A program made the translations under genes and the position numbers. From Lottia gigantea (Eukaryota; Mollusca; Gastropoda; Lottiidae): 64,000 nucleotides of DNA. The DNA lies in the NCBI RefSeq assembly GCF_000327385.1, contig NW_008707688.1:333980-397979 (forward strand), in the 5' to 3' direction. The notes under the pieces are model-generated. The model searched no databases and was not told the DNA's origin. It saw nothing but the letters and a program-made list of their open reading frames with translations. How positions within the stretch are numbered: the first letter of the stretch is position 1; every line of letters begins with the position of its first letter. Below, piece by piece: positions 53,345 to 64,000 of this stretch.

Positions 53345-55033
53345 TTTGTAAAATTCTCGATCAACCAGCCTTTGAAATGTGTAGGCATAAGCCCGAAAAC
53401 TCCACTCAAACTTTTGAAGCTTTCATGACTGAAATGATCACTTACAGTATAATCGCTAATATAATATCGATCAATATGTGTTCTAACATCGGGAAAACCG
53501 TCATCTACATTTTAATACAAATGTTATTCAAAACCTCTCAAGTAAATATAAAAATGTTTTCGCTGGGATAGAACTGTCAACCATAATAAGCCGAAATGTC
53601 TATTAACTTTGGCAGAACTTTTCCTCCACTTTGAAAAATGTATCGAATAACTTGTGAAAATCACGACGTTCCATCATAACGCCGACCATAATTTAATTTC
53701 AGAGGATATATATTTCAACGCTTTGTTTGAAATCTTTTAATTAAAATAGTGAAGCAAGGTTTCATTTTAAGTGAGTAAGTCGAGATAAGAAGGTTGAAAA
53801 GCCAAAGGGGGTACACTTTATGATGAATAAGTGGGACCGGCACCTAATATTTTACGAAGACGAACACCAGGGCAAGAGGTAGTTCTACAAGACCCGTCGA
53901 CCCGTCGCGGATGGCCCGTCGTCCGCCGCAGAAGGTCCAAGAAAAAGGGCTGAAGCAAGCCTCACCAACTTCATGGGTCGAGCTTGGATAAACCTGCGCC
54001 TGGTAGAATCTGGGAACATCTGGGTTATTGAAACGGCTGTTAGCATCTGACGGAATATCTGATCGACGTGAACAGTTGCTATCGGTTACTTATGTGCTAC
54101 TTTTTCAAGAAAAAATTAAGTTGCCAACAGTCTAATTAGTCGATAAAAGCACGTATAATTTAACCCGATGAAATGCCGGCAGCCGCCTTGACACCCCCAC
54201 CGTTTTTAATCAATATATATTATGATACCTCTCAAATAAAGCTTAAATCTTTATGTACTTATTTACTTATTTTTAGGTTATCAGAAAATGTCATGATTTT
54301 CTGAAAAAAGTCAGCAGTTTATCAATTGGATGTAGAACAAAGGTCAGATAAGGCCATGGGAAGGTTTATAAGAGATCTGGTTTAAAGTTTCATTGTGTCT
54401 TGAAGTTCTGTCATTGACGTCAGGTAGGTCTTGCTTACCTGTTTTGATTACCTGATCGGCTGAAAAGGACAGATTGAAATACAACTACACATTATCAAAT
54501 GCGGAGTCATATAAACTCCAATATACCAAGACGTCTATTTGCCATCATAAAGAGAAATTATCAGCAGAGGCAATAATGAGGAACTATAGAATTGTCGGGG
54601 AAATCTAGTCCAGAGGAATTCAGCTAACTTCAGGTTACTTAAATGGATGCAATCGTCTACCGTTTGCCAGCTGAATAAGATTAATTGGTGTCGCTTTAAG
54701 ATTGAAAAACCGGTAACATAGGCGGAAGTGCTGATTGTTGAAGTTGCCACATAAATAGAAATTTCACCTTTGCGGATATTTATCTTGATAAATGCAAATG
54801 TGAATTAGCACGCTATTGACAAACCTATTGCATTTTTCTATTGCAAACGAGCCAAATGTTGGATTTTCAATCTGAAATGTGATTAATATGTGAGGTCGAG
54901 CTATATAGCAACTCAGAGAGCAACATATTCAGACGATATCCTCACATTGTCACTTCATTTTAGCAACATATAGAAAAGTTCGAAAGCGTAGGACTGCCTG
55001 TAGCCTATTTTTTTGCCCCAATTTTATCCACAC
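53345..55033. other. Divergent intergenic region between the RPUSD4-like and EF-hand genes
   Basis: Holds the promoters of both genes. A C+G-rich island at about 53,870-54,000 contains an imperfect repeat of CCCGTCG (GACCCGTCGACCCGTCGCGG, then GCCCGTCGTCCGCCGCAGA). It is open in one plus-strand frame for about 40 codons but has no start, donor or recognisable product. The rest is ordinary A+T-rich DNA. Confidence 0.45.
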
Positions 55034-55040
55034 TATAAAA
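55034..55040 (+). promoter_or_regulatory. TATA box of the secreted EF-hand gene
   Basis: TATAAAA lies 41-47 bases before the start codon. A start site 25-30 bases downstream would leave a leader of only about 15-20 bases. The sequence just before the ATG (TTTCTCCACTTAG) also resembles a splice acceptor, so an untranslated upstream exon is the other possibility. Confidence 0.4.
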
Positions 55041-55080
55041 TGACTGAAACCTATTTATTTCTCCACTTAGATTCAAGAAG

Positions 55081-56933
55081 ATGAACGCCTTTCTCTTGTT
55101 GACCCTTGTGGCTGGGTAAGTGCAAAATCAACTAATGATTCTTCTCTGCAGTTTGCTTTTTATATCTGTATTCATTTATTTTGGTAATCGGCTGAAGAAT
55201 ATCAACAGCTCGAGATTTTGGCTTAGGTAGAAGCAAAACGTCGAAATTCCGGTTTGAAGCTTTCGTGATCAACACCATGGAATAAATATATTAATTGGAT
55301 GAACGAAACACAATTGATTGAAAATCATGCTGCATAAACTTTGCTAAAATTATTCGGTTAAATTTATAGTAGATCCCAATTCTATTCAACTTGTTTGTTC
55401 CAGTGCATTTGCTGCATCATGCAGACACGACGACCACACAACATGGACTGAGACCCAAGTCATTGACTTGGTAACTTCTCACATGAACAGGGATGGCGAT
55501 AACGTCATCAGTGAACTCAACATTGGTATTGAATTCGTCTTGAAGTACGACCATAACTGTGAGTAGTCCACAAAGTATCGTATTCATACGTCACAAGCCT
55601 ATTCAGGAACGAAAAACAGTTCAGAAGGGTTCCAACAGTTCAAGTCCCCAGATTATAGCTCTAAGTCTATGCATCCGCTTTTCTGCTACAGATAGCGCCA
55701 ATGACGGTCAGCCATACGTGTGTTACGGGAAACACTTTGACAAAACAGTGGGCACGACCTTCTTCTTTGCGATTTCCAACTGGCAGAGCATCTACACATC
55801 GAGTTCAATTAGCAACGGTTCGATGATTATCCACCATCGTATCGTTGCTTTAGGAACATGGTAGCACATGGGCCCTTTTTGTCTTTTCCACAAAAATGAT
55901 GATTCCATTGGTGATTGTTACTGTCAATCATAATTCATTCTGTAAATTCTTTTCAGTCAGAAATGGTGTGGAATTACACGAATTCACCAAACAATGGGTT
56001 AAGACTTACCATGATGAAGTAGCCCTAGCTACCCACATCTTCCAGCATTTAGATATGGATTCTTCTGGTAGTTTGGATACTGATGATATTGCTCCCCTTA
56101 TCGCTAGAGTTGATACTAGTGGTAAGTGATCGTGCTTCTAAAGTTTTGCGGGAAACCGGAGTCAAATGAAGCTTATCGAAGACAAACAACTGGTCATGTT
56201 GGTATCTAGACGAGGACCGGATATCAAATAATATGATCATATTTTTCCTGTCAAAGGTTTTGTTTTGCACCAGTTTGTGTGACACAGAATGAACACGTTA
56301 TGAAGCGTGCAAGATTTGCGATATCTCAAAATATCGGTATTTTTCATCTGAGGAACTGTGTAGGGCGAGGGTTGTTGGGCTACCACTTAAATGGAACATG
56401 TCTTCATGGGATCATTGGTGAATGTAGTCATAAGGCTTGGTAAATTACGAATAATTTTTATGTCTTTTAAACAGGCGATGGTTTAGTTCAAGTCAATGAA
56501 TTCAAAGCTTACCTCAAGGCCGTAAGTTCTTTTAGCTGTTGGGATCCAGTTCGGGTTAAAAAAAAAAGCGAGAGGATGTGCCGCTCGCCCGCTCTATGCT
56601 GAATAGTTTGTTATGAGGGAAAGTTTTCCGAGGAATGCAGTATAGAATGTCGGATCTGCATCACTGACAGAAAGCCACTGGGTTTAAATTCCGATTTCAC
56701 CACGACCTATAGTGGGATAGAACCTTCGACATTCAGGGTAGTGAGCGAGCGCCAATTTCGACGAGCATCTCATAATATTGATCTTTACCAGCACGGGGAC
56801 AATGTTGTAGGGTTTAGATGATTATTAAACCTCATTGCTTCTGAACAATCTGGATGGCAAACGCGGGAGATACATGTATATGTGGCATTTATTTACTTCT
56901 CTTCTTTATTTTCAGATTTACAATGCCTGTTAA
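55081..56933 (+). CDS. Secreted four-EF-hand calcium-binding protein (complete, 5 exons, 139 aa)
   Basis: Exons: 55,081-55,115; 55,404-55,558; 55,957-56,121; 56,475-56,521; 56,916-56,933 (TAA). Splice phases all agree. Residues 1-16 (MNAFLLLTLVAGAFAA) form a clear signal peptide. Four EF-hand loops follow: residues 40-51 (NRDGDNVISELN, degenerate, Asn at position 12), 61-72 (DHNFRNGVELHE, Asn in place of Gly at position 6), 96-107 (DMDSSGSLDTDD) and 116-127 (DTSGDGLVQVNE, canonical). Loop 2 is assembled across the exon 2/3 junction, which supports that splice. Cys18 and Cys139 are the only cysteines of the mature protein and could pair. Extracellular EF-hand proteins of this size are frequent in mollusc mantle and extrapallial fluid; a role in calcium handling or shell matrix is inference from that. 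The gene is tail-to-tail with the CDIPT-like gene. Confidence 0.88.
55692..55864 (+). other. Possible alternative terminal exon within intron 2 of the EF-hand gene
   Basis: After an acceptor-like TTCTGCTACAG, a frame compatible with exon 2 (phase 1) stays open for 57 codons (YSANDGQPYVCYGKHFDK... HHRIVALGTW) to TAG at 55,864. It has no good donor. Used as a terminal exon it would replace EF loops 2-4 with an unrelated tail. It is somewhat less A+T-rich than its surroundings, but nothing in it is recognisable. A chance open frame is at least as likely. Confidence 0.2.
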
Positions 56934-56938
56934 ATAAA
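56933..56938 (+). terminator. AATAAA polyadenylation signal overlapping the EF-hand stop codon
   Basis: AATAAA begins on the last base of the TAA stop codon. If this is the functional signal, the 3' UTR would be only about 15-35 bases. No other AATAAA was noticed in the next 60 bases. Confidence 0.4.
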
Positions 56939-59384
56939 TTATTAACCAGGGAATCTTTTTTAAAATTTGGTCCCTGTCTGATGTAAATGTTCTTTTATTG
57001 TTTGAATCTGCAACACCTTGATATAGATATAGATAGAACTGTAAAATCTTCCTAAACAACTAGAACATTTATCAGACCACTTTATGATGGCATCAATCTG
57101 CTGGTAGATGATCTCTGCGTTTCCATACATCTAGGGAGAGGCATGAATATTCTGGCAAGGCAATACTGTACATTCTAGTCACTGAACACTGAAAAGCAGT
57201 TAATGGAAATTCAGCCAGACAAAGGCTTTCACTCTGAAATTGGTGGGGACTGACCAACAGAGTTGTGGACAGATCTACATAGCAGCATATAAACCCTATG
57301 AAGGTAACAAATATAGAAATGTCCCCATCTAAAAGATCAAATATTAAAAACAACAAAATATTTAATAAGCTCAGCTTTATTGATTGGGCTTATCAAGTTA
57401 TTACATTAATATGAGGTTAACATGAAATTAAGAGTGTGGTCTATAATTTTATTGAAGCATCAAACATATAGTATATAACAGATACTTATATTTATGCCTA
57501 TTTTAAAATTAAATTAATTGTAGGGTGCTAAAGACTATGTATATTCACTTGAAACATAATCTATATATCATTTATACACGTCAATTACTTTCAACAAAAA
57601 TAAATTAACAAGGTAAATAAAATATACAGCTATTAAAAATTAAAAAAATGGATCAAAAAAAATAAACAAAAACAAAAGACAGTTGGCGTACATTAAATGA
57701 TTGTGATAGAATTGATGACCTTTTATACAGGACAAGTGCTGGGTATCGCAAATCATGTCACAATACAATACATATTGTTAGTGTGTGTCATGATACAATA
57801 CATATAGCGATTTTGGGCAATGGGATAAAAATATATTATCTTAAAAGTTTATAACTGTGATTTGGTAATGTAGTTGATACGAGTGGTTAACATCCATTGT
57901 CTTATAATTTCCAACAATTTCAGTCAAGTCAGTGAAATAAAGAATTATGATTCCATTCACCAAATTATAAAAGTAAGTATCCATACACAACCTGGCATGT
58001 CATATTGCAATACATTGCTTCACCGATATATTGTGCCAGCACTATAAAGGACCAGCCTTTTTTGAATAAATATGTTATATTCTTTTATTGAAAAAGAGCA
58101 CTCATTAGATGCACAGTTTGTGCTAACATGACTTTTCTTAATACACTGTAATACCAAGATTGTGTAAAAAGTATCTGTGAGCATCACATATGAGACTACA
58201 ATTTCAGAGGTGAAAAGGTGATTCTATCACATAAGAAATGATAGATCACAAATACAATGCAATATTACGAAAAAAAAAAAACCAATTTACATGAGTTGTC
58301 ATCACATCATATGGACCAAAATTTTTGAAGCTGTATCTAATGTTGACAAGTGGGTTGAATCACAATTTATTTTTAACAAAAAGATAAGAATAAGCTAATA
58401 TAACAATAAAAAAATGCAATTTGTAAATACATTGTTATTGATTAACACCTGATATCATTAGGGACATTATATAAAGGTATATTATACCAGAAGATAATAA
58501 CAAAACAACAAAATTTGATTTGTAGCCTACATATAGCTTCTTTTGCAAAAATATATTTCAATTTCTATTTCTTTTATCAGAATTCATTCAAAACAGACTA
58601 GATTTATAGGGCAAAATTGTCATTATTCAAAATTTAAACTAACCTAATTTTTTCGGTAAAATATATCAGTATTTATGACCATATTAAACTATGTATGGTT
58701 CTTACATGGTAATAATACACACAAATAGTTCACAGCCATTTTGAATCTCTTCCTCGACTTGTATCAAAAAGTTGAATTTAATATTTCAACTTAATCTTCA
58801 AATCACATTTAAAGGTTAAAGAATGGTTAAAATGTGACTTGAAGGCTTTTTTGAAACATTGTATCCTTTTCAAAATTAGACTTATGTTAAGGAAGAGATT
58901 CAAAATTGTTATTTAAGAACCATACATAGTTTCGTATGTGCTTATAACACTTAAATATTTTAATATACTAACACCTACATTGTGTGTACAACAAAAAATA
59001 AGCATAGATATACTCTCAACGTCAAAGTTGTTCAAATACCACTCCTTTTTGGAGTAACTTTTAGTTAAACTATATAACAGTCCTATATCTCAAGCTAATC
59101 ATCGGTTCACATGTTCAATATGATTTGTGAACAGTTAAAGCTAAAGAATATTATAAAATTAATTTTGATCTAATCAGGGCTGATTACCATCCCATTTCAA
59201 AATATATTGAGATCAACATGGTAGCCACAATAAATGAGACAGGGCAGGCAAATAAACAGCCCCAGACCATGTTTCTCAAAACTCTTGTCTTATGGCAGGT
59301 GTGAAAATGTACACACTTGCAAGAAAATCATATCATAAGATTTCTTTTGAGAGACTAGGGCCTAATCTAACCCTGAAAACATTC
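56939..59384. other. Tail-to-tail interval; probably long CDIPT 3' UTR in part
   Basis: No coding frame. It is very A+T-rich and lies downstream of both convergent genes. On the minus strand, AATAAA-type signals occur (TTTATT on the plus strand near 57,374 and 58,080), so the CDIPT mRNA could have a 3' UTR of 1-2 kb. Which signal is used cannot be told. Confidence 0.4.
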
Positions 59385-61950
59385 TCATTTACTTTTACCA
59401 TGTCTGAAAGCCCTTTCCCGTTCAGTAACATCAATAGAAGCTATATTCTGGCAAGCTACTACAAGATGAACTCCACTGATAACCATTTTGGCAAAGGCTA
59501 TTGGTGCCGTTATACATAAGATCAATGTCCATAAACCAATAGATAGAGGTCCCAAAGGTACTGAAAAATACAGAATTGAAAATAAATTAAATTTATGATC
59601 AATTTTTAACATGGTTACAGTATCCAAATAGATACGAAGTTACAAAGATTAGCAAAAATCTAAACAGGTACAAAAGGGTACTTTGATGCACCATTCTGAT
59701 ATTTCATACAGGTTTTATTTTCATTTAGGGTATTCAAAATTTCACATTTTCCTGAATGTTAAAAATTGTCTTCAAAATGAAAAAAATGTTGGTAAAAGTG
59801 GTCATTTCCCCATTTTCCTCTATTATTGTTCTGTAAATTGTCATAATAACATTACAGAACATAATCTTTCAATGGCATATTAGATGCACAGTTATAAATA
59901 AGGTAATTATCATTGCTAAAAACTTCTACAATACATGTATTTATTACTTTCAACATTTCAATGTAGTTACTTACAGACTGGTCCAATAGTAAAGTAACGT
60001 AGATACAGCAAGCAAAAGAACAACTCATTAGCAGCACAAAACACAAATAGTAGTTGCTGAAAAAAGATTTACAGATTCAGTTGACATATTTTATTGTCAA
60101 TTTGTTATGCTTTCACTTCCTTGAAATCTTGGCCCACTGGTAAAGTTTGATCTGATCTACCTATTGATCTATTGCCCAATCTCTTTCATCTTTCCTAGAG
60201 TATCTGTACCCATTTACAGCTGAGACGACTGGAATAATGGGATAGGATGACACACACAGAACAAGATTAGAACTAGAACCCAGGACATTTGTAACGTCAG
60301 GCAAATGATATAAAGATTCCAACACCCACAGTCTATTCTCAAAGCCAGGAAAATGATGCATTAGTGTGATTTTATGAATAAAAAAAAGTACTGGTATGCA
60401 TATAAAATTAAGAAAGGACTTTACTATCTCTGATAAAAATCCTGCACATGCACTTACCCTGTTGGTATAGTAATGTCTCAATATAAAATTCTCAGATAGA
60501 TCTATATGTTTATGATTCTCTTTACCAATCATAAGAGAGCTGAAATAAAATCAATCTTGAAATACAAATCAAATTTGAACCAGATAGGTATCCTAGATGC
60601 TCATATTAATTATTCTCATCCTCAGATTGACCAATCACTAAATTGTTTTTAAATATAGTTGTATAAACCAATCTATTTTTGATGAAACAAGCAAATTGCT
60701 CTCAAATTCAAACTACCAATAAATTGAACGGCAGCAGCAGATTTTACTGAGCCTGTTCGCCTGTTAAGTTTTATTGAAGTGAAAAATATCTTACCTATGA
60801 AGATGAATCCAGTGACTAAAGATATCTAAAGCCATACTGAATTGAAAGAATATGATGTACTTGGGGTAGAAATAACATAGTACACCACACAAACACATAG
60901 TACTAATACGGTCTGTTAACTGATCTAACATAGCTCCTAGTTTACTCGCTGTAATAAATATCAATTACTATACTTTATTACTAAAATAACAATATATGCA
61001 TGAATATTTATTTAACTCTTACAATTTTGTGCACTTCTTTTAACAAGATAATGACAAAAACTTTCAATTTATTCCAGAAAGTAGTAAAACTGTCGTTAAT
61101 CAAATACTGACTTATTCAATTATTTCTTTTTTCACAGCATCAAAAAATATTCAAAATAAATTCTGCTTCATGGACAAAATAATTAGTAGAAATATGACCA
61201 GGAATATTATAGTTAACTGCTTATAGGGTAATTGTGCTAGGCTAGTTCAGGCCCGTAGCTACTGGTGGGGGGGGTTGGGGGACTGAAAAAATGGTTTGCC
61301 CCTCTGAGAAAATTCTCACAACCGACAAATTTCATAACTGCCACTAAACACCATATCCCATTGCTTCTCTGGATATATATATTATTATATGCACCCCCGA
61401 ACAATCAAGTCTGGCTACCGGCCTAGGCTAGTTATCATACTTACTCTGATTCAGCATTCTAGCAAAATGACCATCAAATGCATCAAGAAAACCACTTAAT
61501 AAGTAAAAGAATGCAGCTCGGTAATGGTCAAATGGCATGTAGTAAAATGATACAAATGCACATATTATTCTGAAATAATCTTAAAGTAGATAAGGAAGTT
61601 ATTCATTTCATCATTCATGTGATAAGTGTAGATCTACTTCTACAAAATATGGGTTTTATTTACCCTTTATCTTTTAGACTAGTGTCTGCTAATAATTTTG
61701 TAAATTCCAGATTTAGACTCAACTAAATAGTAATAGGCTGGAACACTTATTCTCTGGTGTCTTTGGGAATAAAAAGGAGTATCATCATGATGTCATTGAC
61801 ATTGGTGATGTGGAAGTTGAAAATGATTTTTTTCCTAATTTCTTACCAGTTACCATGCAAAAATTTACATTTTGATATATAATAATATCTACAAGTCAAT
61901 GTAAAACTACCTATGATATTTGGTACAAACAAAAATACGTTTTCAGTCAT
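59385..61950 (-). CDS. CDIPT: CDP-diacylglycerol-inositol 3-phosphatidyltransferase (phosphatidylinositol synthase; complete, 6 exons, 222 aa)
   Basis: Exons (minus): 61,950-61,911; 61,579-61,445; 60,948-60,795; 60,539-60,458; 60,056-59,975; 59,560-59,385 (TGA). Phases fit and the coding length is 669 bases. It makes phosphatidylinositol from CDP-diacylglycerol and myo-inositol in the ER membrane. The full CDP-alcohol phosphotransferase signature D-x2-D-G-x2-A-R-x8-G-x3-D-x3-D is present (Asp46, Asp49, Gly50, Ala53, Arg54, Gly63, Asp67, Asp71). It starts MTENVFLFVPNIIDYFR, matching the human start MPDENIFLFVPNLIGYAR, and segments such as FYLLSGFLDAFDGHFAR, CAANELFFCLLYL and ITAPIAFAKMVISGVHL align well. 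Human CDIPT is 213 aa. Exon 2 uses the acceptor CTACTTTAAG|ATTATTTCAG; the second AG nine bases on would break the frame. The tail (ERERAFRHGKSK) is basic, as in the family. Confidence 0.95.
60160..60325 (-). mobile_element. Second tRNA-derived SINE family, within a CDIPT intron
   Basis: On the minus strand: CTGTGGGTGTTGGAATC (A-box-like), then CCTGGGTTCTAGTTCTAATC (B-box-like, plus 60,270-60,281), then CAGCTGTAAATGGGTACAGA and AGGAAAGATGAAAGAGATTG. The stretch TGTAAATGGGTAC recurs at 30,897 and 31,561, which shows a dispersed family. Confidence 0.6.
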
Positions 61951-62739
61951 CTTTAATGGCTTTATCTGCAAAAAGGTAGATGAAGACTTATTATGATTTT
62001 CCTCTCAAATCAATAACAAGTCCAGATTATCCAGAACCGAAGCGCATTTTTTTGGACTCAGTATAATGGAGTAATTCGGGTGGGATACTTTTACATCTCA
62101 ACAATCTGAATGGAAAACGATAGAAATATAGTCAAAATGATTTTTCCGATTCTTGGAAGTTTAGAATGCGATCTACTAAGGTCTAATCAATGCATACTTT
62201 CAAGTTTTTAGTCTCACTAGCCTAAACCCTTCACAAAAAAGAAAAATAGGAACTAAGGCACAGATATCTATAAGTTTATTTCATGAGTTGTTTTAAGAAA
62301 TTTTGTCTGCAATGTGAAGAAGCTGTCATCTTTAATTACTCTATAAACTATAAACGTCTGTAGTTCTTGCAATTCCAGTAAAACTGAGGTAGTTCTACAC
62401 AATTGGTAAAACTAGAAAGAAGATATTTTTTTACCGAAAGAATTTTCCATATGATTAATTCTCGAACATTTAGTCCGATATGGAACTGAATGTCGAACCC
62501 CTTGTTGAAGTCCACAGAAAAGAAATATAGGTACTAGGCTAAAGCACAGATTTTATAAATTTATATTGTAAGTCGATATTGGTATTCGTTTGCAAATGAG
62601 TGAATGGGGCGCCATTTAAATTACTACACGCCCAAAACGTTTTCAGTGTTTATCGAGGCGTGAAAGCCGAAATCATTGGGCGCCACCTTGTGGGCATTTC
62701 GCTTGCCTGGAGACGGTCCCAAAATGGATGCTTAACGAG
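61951..62739. promoter_or_regulatory. Probable bidirectional promoter region between the CDIPT-like gene and the plus-strand gene
   Basis: About 790 bp separate the two divergent start codons. The half nearest the plus-strand gene (62,600-62,740) is richer in G+C and CpG than the surroundings (GGGGCGCC, ATCGAGGCG, GGGCGCCACC). A stop-free plus-strand frame starting at 62,600 covers this part but overlaps exon 1 in another frame and is probably non-coding. No TATA box is evident. Confidence 0.4.
62724..62735 (+). promoter_or_regulatory. Minimal upstream ORF (Met-Asp-Ala-stop)
   Basis: ATGGATGCTTAA in a strong context (AAAATGG) ends four bases before the ATG of the unrecognised plus-strand gene. 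If transcribed, scanning ribosomes would meet it first, and reinitiation would be needed for the main frame. Confidence 0.35.
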
Positions 62740-63464
62740 ATGGAAGAATGTGGACCGGTTGAATGTGATAAATACGCATTCTTACTAGGATCTGCCCTTC
62801 GAAATTCGGATCAAGAAAATTTTTTCACTGTCTATGATTCAATATTACCCCAAAATATCCCGAAATCACAAGTAAGTAGCTTGACATAAGTTCTACGAAG
62901 TTGGTAACTATCAAAACTTTTGATGTGTTTTGTTTTGAAATTGACCCGTCTTGACCCGCAAATTTTTAAGGCGTGTTTAAAATTGCTCCTAGGTAATGTC
63001 TCTAGACATATTTGGTTGATTTTAGAATAGTTCATGGTCAAAAATCTTAGTCATAAATTTAAAAAAAAACCTTATGTTGAAACAATATATATTTTTTTTC
63101 AAAATATTCAGTGTGATTATTGGAGTTATCTTCTCTTAATACAATAAGTACTTCCGGGTAATATTTTCTGACGTCCAGACGTTTTAGAAAAATGTGCGTG
63201 TGTTTGGGTCTGGATGTCCATGTCGAAGGCTGATGTTAACCATGACCTTGGCCTTGCATATTTGCATACATTTATTAATCATTTCTCGACCGACACTGTA
63301 GCTAGCCGCGTTGTACTTTATGACGTGTCTTGCTTCTCTTTTTGGCTATTATTCGACATATCCCATTCTTCAACCAATCTATGATTGTCAGAAGCCATTT
63401 TCTGATGCCCAACCCAAAATTATAGCTGAAACATGGTGGAAAATGAAAGAAATTAGAAGTACAG
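62740..63464 (+). CDS. First two exons of an unrecognised gene, running off the window
   Basis: Exon 1 is 62,740-62,871 (MEECGPVECDKYAFLLGSAL, then RNSDQENFFTVYDSILPQ..., 44 codons), ending CAA|GTAAGT in phase 0. Exon 2 is 63,302-63,464, after ACTGTAG, in the same phase: LAALYFMTCLASLFGYYSTY, then PILQPIYDCQKPFSD... and WWKMKEIRST, ending ACAG|GTAGG in phase 1. The frame upstream of exon 2 meets TAG exactly at the acceptor, which supports that boundary. About 98 residues are seen; the N-terminal part looks helical. I do not recognise the family. A second reading, in which 63,320 (ATGACG) is the start of a separate gene, cannot be excluded. The gene is head-to-head with CDIPT. Confidence 0.6.
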
Positions 63465-64000
63465 GTAGGCCTGCTGGTGTATAGCATACGTCCTTCACTC
63501 TCGGTCTACCATTACAATCACACTACATCGTGTCCTAAAATGGAGAAAACACAGAGCACACACCCCTATAGAGATTACAAATAGTTTAAAGCTGATCACT
63601 TTAATCTAACACAATAATAAGGTTACTGTGGGAAAGACCTTTTTCTGACAGTGATGACTGGCAACATTTTGATCTAAAATTAATTGAATTGTTTTTATGG
63701 TTTGAATATTGCAGCATAGACATCATAATATTTACAGCATAGGCTGTGTTCATCATGACATATTTCGCAGAGGGAAATAATAATTCTATCCTTTCATTCC
63801 TATCAATCTTATTCTTTTCATTTGGTTTGACAGATTTAGGGTCAGTACTCACAAATAACAGGGAACACTGATATGTCGGCATCAAATTTTTTCATTCATT
63901 TCACAAATAATCCAAAATCCAATTTGTAATTACATGTCATATGTTTTTTGTCTTGCAATGCATTGAAACCCTTTTAATGTAAGCTTAAGGATTGGTTATT
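63465..64000. other. Intron of the unrecognised plus-strand gene
   Basis: No exon seen. A 94-codon minus-strand frame (63,601-63,885) lacks a splice context or recognisable motif and overlaps this intron; I treat it as chance. Confidence 0.4.

Noticed and set aside
53215-53571. 118-codon plus-strand frame upstream of and overlapping RPUSD4 exon 1
   Set aside because: It overlaps the start of RPUSD4 antisense, has no splice or motif support and reads as A+T-rich noise.
61260-61285. G-rich run (GGTGGGGGGGG then TTGGGGG) as a G-quadruplex or regulatory site
   Set aside because: Only two clean G runs on the strand and located mid-intron; probably simple-sequence noise.
63601-63885. 94-codon minus-strand frame near the right edge
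   Set aside because: No signal peptide, domain, splice site or promoter evidence; it lies in the intron of the plus-strand gene.

Overview
This is a eukaryotic, intron-rich, A+T-rich window (about two thirds A+T by eye). It most likely comes from a lophotrochozoan animal, and a mollusc is my best guess. The reasons are short exons with GT/AG introns, proteins that read like animal orthologues (RPUSD4, CDIPT, a RIM-binding-protein-like coiled coil), a secreted four-EF-hand protein of the kind common in molluscs, and several scattered tRNA-derived SINEs, foldback elements and minisatellites. Species was not determined. All exon models were built by eye from reading frames, splice consensus and phase; no RNA or homology search was available.

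Layout. (1) 1-17,477: no convincing coding exon; SINE and foldback pieces, a 22-bp minisatellite and a perfect 58-bp tandem array. (2) 17,478-48,758, minus strand: 5' part of one large gene encoding a coiled-coil protein that I tentatively assign to the RIM-binding protein family (RIMBP/TSPOAP1). Four shared exons (17,478-19,944) lie downstream of six, possibly seven, widely spaced ATG-containing exons. Every one of these ends in phase 0, and most have an in-frame stop just upstream, so they look like alternative first exons giving different N-termini to a common coiled-coil core. The introns hold several minisatellites. (3) 49,170-53,306, minus strand: a complete nine-exon mitochondrial pseudouridine synthase gene (RPUSD4-like, 581 aa) with a long N-terminal extension carrying a thrice-repeated D-[FY]-I-D-x-Q-Y-F motif and a short upstream ORF ending 2 bases before the start codon. 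(4) 55,081-56,933, plus strand: a complete five-exon gene for a 139-aa secreted protein with four EF-hand loops. (5) 59,385-61,950, minus strand: a complete six-exon gene for phosphatidylinositol synthase (CDIPT-like, 222 aa) with the full CDP-alcohol phosphotransferase signature. (6) 62,740-63,464, plus strand: the first two exons of an unrecognised gene that runs off the right edge, head-to-head with the CDIPT gene across about 790 bp.

The genes do not form an operon or a shared pathway. The point most worth following is the alternative-first-exon series of the coiled-coil gene. Second are the repeated motif in the RPUSD4-like extension and the perfect 58-bp array.
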